Shown here: positions 13,076 through 18,503 of the stretch, piece after piece
Layout of the letters: each line of letters opens with the position of its first letter
How positions within the stretch are numbered: the first letter of the stretch is position 1
Source: UBA2272 sp034368805
GTDB taxonomy: Bacteria; Actinomycetota; Coriobacteriia; Anaerosomatales; Anaerosomataceae
DNA: 18,503 nt
Direction: 5' to 3'
NCBI GenBank assembly: GCA_034368805.1
Contig: JAXMLJ010000116.1
Coordinates: 1-18,503 of the forward strand
Program-made: the position numbers and the translations under genes
Notes under the pieces: generated by a model
Told to the model about the DNA's origin: nothing
The model's database searches: none
Seen by the model: the letters and a program-made list of their open reading frames with translations, nothing else

Positions 13076-14203
13076 ATGTGCGGGAGCGGTACCTGGAGAT
13101 GTCGTAGGCAGGTTCGATCGGCGGTTGTCGTGATGGCCGTGCTCGTGGGGGCAGCCGGGATCGGTGGCTGCAGCGGGCCGGTGGCAGACGGCGAGGCCGG
13201 GCCGCCCGCGGAGGTGTCGGACGGCTTCGATGTGTCGTCGCTCACCTGGGATCCTGACCTGGTCGCGGCGAACACGCCGGGGCTCGTCGGATGGCAGCGT
13301 TCGGGGCCTGCCGACCCGGGCACGCTCGTGGCCCTGTCACCGGAGGGGGGCGCGGTCACGCCGCTGTGGAGTGCGCCGGATGCCGAAGGGGTGTCGTGCG
13401 TGCCGCACGCGGTCGATGGAGAGAGTCGCCGGATGCTCCTTGAGGTGCTACGCGCCGATGGCGTCGGCCCGGCCGGAACGTCACTGGTCATGCTTGGAGC
13501 CGACGGGGCGAGTACGGTTCTGGTGCCTCCGGAAGGCTACGAGGGCATCTCTTCGGCGACCTTCGTAGGCGGCCGTGCACTCGTAGTCGTCAATCACGCC
13601 ACTCCCTCGACGTTCGACACACTGATAGGCATGTACTCCGATGAAGGCGTGTGGCAGGAGGTGCCGCTTCGTGGCACCGTTCCCGATCACCAGTTCGTAG
13701 AGTGGGTGGTCGCCGTTCCGGGAACCGATGTGTTCGCGGTGCTTCTCAAGACACCGGGTCGTACCGGTGACCGTGATGACGACGCACTCGTGCTCGCTCG
13801 CCTGACCGACGGCGGACTGCTGGTCCACACGGATGGCTTCCCGGACGATTCGCTGCCGGGTGCCTCACCGCTCCACGGCGTTGAGGGTGTCGTCTATCCG
13901 AGGACGTGGCGCGTGGTGGACGGGTCGCCCGTGGTCGACCTCGTGCGCGCCCGATGGACAGGCACTGACTGGGAAGAGCAGGTCGTTCTCGAGGCGGGCG
14001 CGATCGCATCCGGCATTGAGACCGGTCAGGTATCGGCACAGGACTCCGACGGGGTCTTGTGGGTCCGATCTGCAGCCGAAGGCGCTGGCAGTCCGGTGCT
14101 TCTGAGCCTCGACCCGGCGATCGTGGGTGCCGAGCCGATGCCGACCGCTTTGGCGATGGATTCGATCGACTGGTTCACGTGGGTCGATGCCGACGGTCGG
14201 TGA
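13076..14203 (+). CDS. Putative lipoprotein, function unknown
   Basis: The 375-residue product has GGGGGAG just before the ATG. Basic residues (RCRRQVR) precede a hydrophobic segment AVVVMAVLVGAAGIGGC, whose I-G-G-C32 is an acceptable lipobox. The mature part (about 343 residues) is acidic, nearly free of lysine and rich in short beta-strand blocks such as GTLVALSPEGGAVTPLW, TSLVMLGADGASTVLVPP, and DGVLWVRSAAEG. The recurrence of 'LV.L..DG....' units suggests a beta-propeller-like fold, but I cannot count blades with confidence. I recognise no family. It lies 27 bp after the L,D-transpeptidase-like gene in the same direction and is likely cotranscribed, so an envelope role is plausible. A strong GC stem follows its stop. 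Confidence 0.75.
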   Translation: MCGSGTWRCRRQVRSAVVVMAVLVGAAGIGGCSGPVADGEAGPPAEVSDGFDVSSLTWDPDLVAANTPGLVGWQRSGPADPGTLVALSPEGGAVTPLWSAPDAEGVSCVPHAVDGESRRMLLEVLRADGVGPAGTSLVMLGADGASTVLVPPEGYEGISSATFVGGRALVVVNHATPSTFDTLIGMYSDEGVWQEVPLRGTVPDHQFVEWVVAVPGTDVFAVLLKTPGRTGDRDDDALVLARLTDGGLLVHTDGFPDDSLPGASPLHGVEGVVYPRTWRVVDGSPVVDLVRARWTGTDWEEQVVLEAGAIASGIETGQVSAQDSDGVLWVRSAAEGAGSPVLLSLDPAIVGAEPMPTALAMDSIDWFTWVDADGR

Positions 14204-14216
14204 TCGTCGGCCAGCA

Positions 14217-14248
14217 GCGAGGGCTCCGGCGCGTGCCGGGGCCCTCGC
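14217..14248 (+). terminator. 14-bp GC-rich stem-loop, probable terminator
   Basis: GCGAGGGC (14217-14224) with TCCGGC (14225-14230), a GCGT tetraloop, then GCCGGG (14235-14240) and GCCCTCGC (14241-14248), pairs over 14 base pairs with a single T-G wobble. It begins 13 bp after the lipoprotein stop and 33 bp before the mfd promoter, a natural place for a transcription end. No U-run follows, as often in high-GC Actinomycetota terminators. Confidence 0.7.
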
Positions 14249-14280
14249 GTGGTGGGATCGTTCGCAGCGTTCGGGCGCGT

Positions 14281-14310
14281 TTGACCGCTCGCTGCATCAG
14301 GTCCTACACT
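14281..14310 (+). promoter_or_regulatory. Sigma70-type promoter for mfd
   Basis: TTGACC at 14281-14286 (five of six) and TACACT at 14305-14310 are separated by 18 bp. The predicted start is near 14317, giving a leader of about 62 nt before the GTG at 14379. Two CCCGGG palindromes (14333-14338 and 14340-14345) lie in that leader. Confidence 0.6.
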
Positions 14311-14378
14311 CGCACGGCCGCCCGCCCCGTATCCCGGGACCCGGGCCCTTCGTGCTGTCTGGACCTTGGAGTCTGCCC

Positions 14379-17300
14379 GTGACGACCTTCTTCGACGCCC
14401 TTTCACCGGCGCTCACCGCCGATCCGGTGCTCGCCCGCGCGCTTGGCAGGATAGAGGCAGGGGACGACGTCACGCTGGCGACCCCAGGTCTGGTCCGTCC
14501 TCTACTCGCGGCGGCGATCGCCGCGCCGCGGAGCAGGCCGGTACTCGTGGTTCTGCCCGGTGCCGACGCCGCCGAGCGGTTCGCGCGCCAGCTGGGAGCG
14601 TACCTGTCTCCGGGGCGTGTGCTGCACTTCCCGGAGCGCACCGACCTCCCGTGGGATCGCACAGCGCCCGATCTCGAGGCTGTGGGCGCCCGCGCGAAGG
14701 CGCTTCACGCGCTCGCGAAGGCGCGCCCCGTGGTAGTCGTCGCAAGTGGTCGCTCGCTCCTGCGTGTGCTTCCGCCGAACGGTTCCCACGTGTTCGACCC
14801 TCTCGTGCTCGCGCAGGGGGCGGCTCTGGATCTGGCCGAGGCGGCGCAGCGGCTCGGGCGCATGGGATACGAGCGCGTTGACACCGCCGCGGAACGCGGG
14901 CAGTTCGCACTCAGAGGCGGCACGCTCGATGTGTTCGGCGCAGACGCGATGTACCCGGTGAGAGCCGAGTTGTTCGGTGACGAGATCGAGACGCTCAGGC
15001 GCTACATCCCATCCACGCAACAGCACATCGCTGACGTCGGCCCGACGGAGATCTATGCGTGCCGTGAGGTTGCACCGGGCACGCGCGCCGGGCAGGGTGC
15101 CCGTCGTGCGCTCGGGAAGGCCGCGCTCGCCAACGACGACCTCGCGCGTGATCTCGAGATGATCGAGAACGGTGTGACCTTCAACGGCATCGAGCAGTAC
15201 CTGCCGCACTTATACCGGGCGTCGGCGTCTGTGCTCGACTACGTGCCGCCCGGAGCGCTGATCGTGGTCGCCGAGCCGCGGGCGGTCTTCGACGACCTGG
15301 TCAGAGCGCGCTCCGAGATCCAGGCGCGGGCGGAGAGCGTCGCCCGCACGCCCGACGGACTGTACTTCACACCTGCCGAGGTGGATCTCGGCGGGCGGCA
15401 GCGTGTCACGTTCCTCTCGCTGCTGCGCGCCGGCGGCGCCACCGACGGCGAGGTCGTCGCGCGGCGTCCCGAGGTGAGCGGCCGGGAAGAAGCGTTCGCT
15501 GCCGGACTGCGCGCGCTGCTCGACACGGGCTATCGTGTCGTGGCTGCGGTGCGCGACCGGAGCGGACGGGACCGGCTCTCCCGCGCACTTGTGAACGCGG
15601 GACTGTCCGTGGCTCCGCTCGAGTCTCCGGGAGACGCGCTCCCGCCCGGGCTCGTCACGCTCGCGGTCACCGACGTCCCGGCCGGCTACGTGCTGCCCGG
15701 ATCGCGCCTGGCCGTGGTCTCGATCGACGACGTCTTCCCGCGTGCAGCCGAGCGTCGGCGTCAGGCCGCGGATCCCACGAAGCTCACGTTTGCCTTCGCG
15801 CCGGGCGACTACGTCGTGCACGAGGTCCACGGCATCGCGATGCTCAAGGACATCGTGCGACAGTCGGTGCTTGGCGCCGAGCGCGACTACCTGCTGCTCG
15901 AGTACGCACGGGGCGACAAGCTCTACGTTCCGGTCGAGCAACTCGACCGTGTGACCCGGTACGTTGGTCCCGAGGGGAGCGCGCCGCGCGTCACCCGGCT
16001 GAACACGGCGGACTGGTCCAAGGCGACTGGCCGTGCGCGCAAGGCTGCCCGAACGCTCGCATTCGACCTCGTCGATCTGTACGCACGGCGCGCTGCCGTC
16101 ACCGGGTTCGCGTTCGGCGCCGACACGCCGTGGCAGCGGGAGATGGAAGCCGCGTTCCCGTTCGAGGAGACGCCGGACCAGCGTGCCGCGATCGAGGACG
16201 TCAAAGCGGACATGGAGTCGGAACGGCCGATGGACCGGCTGGTCTGCGGCGACGTAGGCTACGGCAAGACCGAGGTCGCCATCCGCGCGGCGTTCAAGGC
16301 CACGCAGAGCGCCAAGCAGGTGATGGTGCTCTGCCCGACGACCATCCTTGCCCAGCAGCACTTCACCACGTTCAGCGAGCGCTTCGAGTCGTATCCCGTG
16401 CGGGTGGAGGTGCTCTCGCGCTTCCGCAGCCGCGCCGAGCAGGCCGAGGCCCTCGAAGGCTTCGCCGCCGGCACGGTCGATATCCTCATCGGTACGCATC
16501 GGCTGCTTTCGCGCGACGTGGTGCCGAGAGATCTCGGCCTCGTCGTCGTCGATGAGGAACAGCGCTTCGGCGTGGAACACAAGGAGCACCTGAAGAACCT
16601 TCGCGAGCAGGTCGACGTCCTCACGCTCACCGCGACGCCGATCCCGCGCACGTTACAGATGTCGCTCTCCGGCGTGCGCGACTTCTCGGTCATCGATACG
16701 CCGCCTGCCGATCGTTTTCCGGTCACGGTGCATGTCGGAGAGTACGACGCCGATGTGGTCTCCGGCGCCATCCGGCGCGAGCTGGAACGCGGCGGCCAGG
16801 TCTACTACATCTCCAACCGCGTGCGCGGCATAGAGCGAGTGGTCGAGCGTGTGCAGGCCGCCGTTCCCGAGGCACGCGTCGGGGTCGGCCACGGTCAGAT
16901 GTCCGAACACCAGCTGGAGCGCGTGATGGAGAGCTTCTCGGCCGGTCAGATCGACGTGCTCGTGGCGACGACCATCGTCGAGTCGGGCATCGACAACCCG
17001 CACACGAACACCCTCGTCATCGACGACTCCCACCGGCTCGGCCTCGCGCAACTCTACCAGCTCAAGGGCCGTGTCGGGCGCAGCCACGTCAAGGCGTACG
17101 CATACTTCCTCTTCCCGCGGGGACAGGCGCTTACCGATTCTGCGTACGAGCGGCTCACCGCCATCCAGGAGCACGCCGCCCTCGGCAGCGGCATCAGCGT
17201 AGCCATGCGCGACCTGGAGATCCGGGGCGCGGGCTCGCTGCTCGGCGCCGCGCAGTCGGGAAGCGTGAGCGCGGTCGGCTTCGATCTGTACGCGCAGATG

Positions 17301-17780
17301 CTTCGCGAAGCGGTCTCGGAGGTACGTGGCGAGCCCATGCCGGCGCACCTCGAGGTGCGCGTCGATCTCCCCGTGGCGGCGTTCCTCCCGGAGGAGTACG
17401 TGCCGGCGGTCGACGAGCGAGTGCTGTTGTACCGCCGGATAGCCGCCGCGGCGAGCCCCGAGGCCGTCGAGGCGATCGCTGCCGAGATCGAGGACCGGTT
17501 TGGTCCCGTTCCGGCACCCGCCCGCGAGCTGCTCGGAATCGCCCGCATCAAGGTCAAGGCTGGCGAGTTGGGGATCACGAACGTCTCGCTCGCGCGTCAC
17601 CGGCTGGCGCTCAGCCCGGTCGTGCTCACCGCCGAGGAGCGCGGAGTCCTCGCCCCGGAGGGCGCCGTCTACATAGAACGGTCCAAGAAGGCACAGTTCG
17701 TGCAAGCAACGGGTGAGACGCCGGGTGCCACGGCACTCCGCGCGCTCGATGCTATACTCTCCGCAGTCCGCGGCCGGTAA
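14379..17780 (+). CDS. mfd: Transcription-repair coupling factor Mfd
   Basis: This 1133-residue protein is the ATP-dependent translocase that removes stalled RNA polymerase at DNA lesions and recruits UvrA. The frame is open far upstream, but the GTG at 14379 follows TTGGAG and begins TTFFDALSPALTADP, a normal Mfd start; the product length also fits. The UvrB-homology module covers roughly residues 1-340. The RNA-polymerase-interacting CarD-like domain starts near 472 (FAFAPGDYVVHEVHG). The translocase motor has Walker A GDVGYGKTE at 624-632, the DEEQ box at 725-728, LTATPIPRT at 750-758 and LKGRVGRSH at 895-903. The C-terminal TRCF domain follows from about 985 to 1085. All motor motifs are intact. 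The following prsA-like gene matches a common Gram-positive order; pth, often just upstream of mfd, is absent. Confidence 0.97.
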   Translation: MTTFFDALSPALTADPVLARALGRIEAGDDVTLATPGLVRPLLAAAIAAPRSRPVLVVLPGADAAERFARQLGAYLSPGRVLHFPERTDLPWDRTAPDLEAVGARAKALHALAKARPVVVVASGRSLLRVLPPNGSHVFDPLVLAQGAALDLAEAAQRLGRMGYERVDTAAERGQFALRGGTLDVFGADAMYPVRAELFGDEIETLRRYIPSTQQHIADVGPTEIYACREVAPGTRAGQGARRALGKAALANDDLARDLEMIENGVTFNGIEQYLPHLYRASASVLDYVPPGALIVVAEPRAVFDDLVRARSEIQARAESVARTPDGLYFTPAEVDLGGRQRVTFLSLLRAGGATDGEVVARRPEVSGREEAFAAGLRALLDTGYRVVAAVRDRSGRDRLSRALVNAGLSVAPLESPGDALPPGLVTLAVTDVPAGYVLPGSRLAVVSIDDVFPRAAERRRQAADPTKLTFAFAPGDYVVHEVHGIAMLKDIVRQSVLGAERDYLLLEYARGDKLYVPVEQLDRVTRYVGPEGSAPRVTRLNTADWSKATGRARKAARTLAFDLVDLYARRAAVTGFAFGADTPWQREMEAAFPFEETPDQRAAIEDVKADMESERPMDRLVCGDVGYGKTEVAIRAAFKATQSAKQVMVLCPTTILAQQHFTTFSERFESYPVRVEVLSRFRSRAEQAEALEGFAAGTVDILIGTHRLLSRDVVPRDLGLVVVDEEQRFGVEHKEHLKNLREQVDVLTLTATPIPRTLQMSLSGVRDFSVIDTPPADRFPVTVHVGEYDADVVSGAIRRELERGGQVYYISNRVRGIERVVERVQAAVPEARVGVGHGQMSEHQLERVMESFSAGQIDVLVATTIVESGIDNPHTNTLVIDDSHRLGLAQLYQLKGRVGRSHVKAYAYFLFPRGQALTDSAYERLTAIQEHAALGSGISVAMRDLEIRGAGSLLGAAQSGSVSAVGFDLYAQMLREAVSEVRGEPMPAHLEVRVDLPVAAFLPEEYVPAVDERVLLYRRIAAAASPEAVEAIAAEIEDRFGPVPAPARELLGIARIKVKAGELGITNVSLARHRLALSPVVLTAEERGVLAPEGAVYIERSKKAQFVQATGETPGATALRALDAILSAVRGR
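17750..17758 (+). promoter_or_regulatory. Extended -10 promoter inside the 3' end of mfd
   Basis: TGC-TATACT combines an extended -10 TG with a hexamer matching five of six bases of TATAAT. ACGGCA at 17730-17735, 17 bp upstream, is a poor -35. The predicted start is near 17765, before the mfd stop, giving a leader of about 53 nt to the GTG at 17818. A short CGGCC/GGCCG pair (17771-17775 and 17784-17788) overlaps the mfd stop codon in this leader. Confidence 0.45.
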
Positions 17781-17817
17781 GGCGGCCGGGATCAGACCCC
17801 AAGAGAAAGGTACGTCC

Positions 17818-18503
17818 GTGCGCAGACTTCGCGGCATCGCCGCTCTCGTGCTCGTGATCGCGCTGGTTGGCGCGCTCGCGGGTTGTTCATCCACTTCTGC
17901 CGGCGTCATCGCCCGCGTGAACGGCGAGGACATCACCCAGACCGAGTTCGACCGCCTCTACGAGCAGGTCGCCGCGCAGTTTGGCGGAGCGCTCCCTGAA
18001 GATCAGGTTGCCGAGTACCGGAAGCTTCTCCTCGACATGATGATCGAGTCCGAACTCATGCAACAGGAGGCCGAACGCCTCGGCGCGGACCTGTCCGCAG
18101 AGGCCGTCGAGGCCGGCATCACGACCATGATGGGCGCCGACACCGACCTGGCCGCGTTTGAGGAGCGGGTGACCGAGGCGGGTTTCACCATGGACGACCT
18201 GCGCTCGAGCGTCCGTGACCAGCTTGCGCGCGACTTCCTGTCCGAGTACGCGGCGAGCCAGGGCGAGGTGACCGAGCTCGCAGAGACGTACTCGCTGCTC
18301 GAGCACATCCTGGTCTCGGACGAGGCGACCGCGGCGGCGCTCGTCGCCCGCATCGAAGCGGGCGAGGACTTCAACGCGCTCGCTGCTGGGCACTCGACCG
18401 ATCCCGGTTCGGGTGCCGAGGGCGGTAGCCTCGGCTGGGCGCCCACCAGCGCGTACGTCGCCGAGTTCGCCGACGCGGCCAATGCGCTCACGATCGGCGA
18501 TGT
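17818..18503 (+). CDS. PrsA/SurA-like peptidyl-prolyl isomerase lipoprotein, N-terminal part (runs off window)
   Basis: A GTG start preceded by AGAAAGG opens a frame that stays open for 228 codons to the window edge. Residues 2-23 are a lipoprotein signal: basic RRLR, the hydrophobic stretch IAALVLVIALVGA, and lipobox LAGC with C23. Residues about 29-135 are the helical chaperone part of SurA/PrsA foldases (VIARVNGEDITQTEFDRLYE and LLLDMMIESELMQQEAERLG). From residue 158 (YSLLEHILV, then IEAGEDFNALAAGHSTDPGS) the parvulin-type rotamase domain begins; GGSLGW is its typical loop. Such proteins fold exported proteins on the outer face of the membrane. It follows mfd by 37 bp, and may be cotranscribed with it as well as have its own promoter. 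The C-terminus is not visible. Confidence 0.92.
   Translation, partial: MRRLRGIAALVLVIALVGALAGCSSTSAGVIARVNGEDITQTEFDRLYEQVAAQFGGALPEDQVAEYRKLLLDMMIESELMQQEAERLGADLSAEAVEAGITTMMGADTDLAAFEERVTEAGFTMDDLRSSVRDQLARDFLSEYAASQGEVTELAETYSLLEHILVSDEATAAALVARIEAGEDFNALAAGHSTDPGSGAEGGSLGWAPTSAYVAEFADAANALTIGD

Noticed and set aside
15210..16589. 459-codon open frame opposite mfd
   Set aside because: It is antisense to the intact Mfd motor domain with shadow-type composition.

Overview
The window is high-GC bacterial chromosome with dense coding, several GTG starts, 4-bp ATGA/GTGA gene overlaps and strong GGAGG-type ribosome binding sites. Gene content (TrkH, endonuclease III, a DUF554 protein, a YacP-like NYN nuclease, an OFA-family transporter, and mfd followed by a PrsA/SurA-like lipoprotein) and codon style suggest an Actinomycetota member, most likely a Coriobacteriia-type anaerobe. 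The taxonomic assignment is an inference; no rRNA or other marker is present. I saw no tRNA, rRNA, CRISPR array, insertion sequence or phage gene. No gene-free stretch exceeds 300 bases.

Region 1 (1-1839) looks like a polyphosphate or triphosphate neighbourhood. The tail of a CHAD protein runs toward a small helix-turn-helix/coiled-coil protein on the minus strand. That gene is divergent from a CYTH-domain protein, with a 257-bp shared control region containing a 7+7 inverted repeat. Region 2 (1959-6149) holds three separate plus-strand genes: an OFA-type MFS transporter, a PAS-GAF-SpoIIE-type PP2C phosphatase, and a zinc-ribbon single-pass membrane protein with a good sigma70-type promoter.

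Region 3 (6231-9424) is a tightly coupled operon. It starts with an unannotated 41-residue single-pass membrane peptide, followed by the potassium channel/transporter subunit TrkH, an exported OB-fold-like membrane-anchored protein, and a threonine aldolase. The stop of the micropeptide overlaps the TrkH ribosome binding site, and the next two junctions are 4-bp overlaps. Region 4 (9508-11233) holds a cysteine-free thioredoxin-fold (ATP10-like) protein, then a YacP-type NYN nuclease almost fused to a DUF554 membrane protein. Endonuclease III (minus strand) converges on the latter.

Region 5 (11912-14248) is a cell-envelope unit: a structured leader, a secreted L,D-transpeptidase-like protein with a variant catalytic motif, and a putative lipoprotein, closed by a 14-bp GC-rich stem. 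Region 6 (14281-18503) begins with a clear promoter, then full-length mfd, then the start of a PrsA/SurA-like lipoprotein foldase that runs off the window and appears to have its own extended -10 promoter inside the end of mfd.

The most novel-looking items are the micropeptide-TrkH-OB-fold-aldolase unit, the CHAD/HTH-coiled-coil/CYTH locus, and the paired-hairpin leader of the L,D-transpeptidase-like gene. None of them can be called an established new system from sequence alone.
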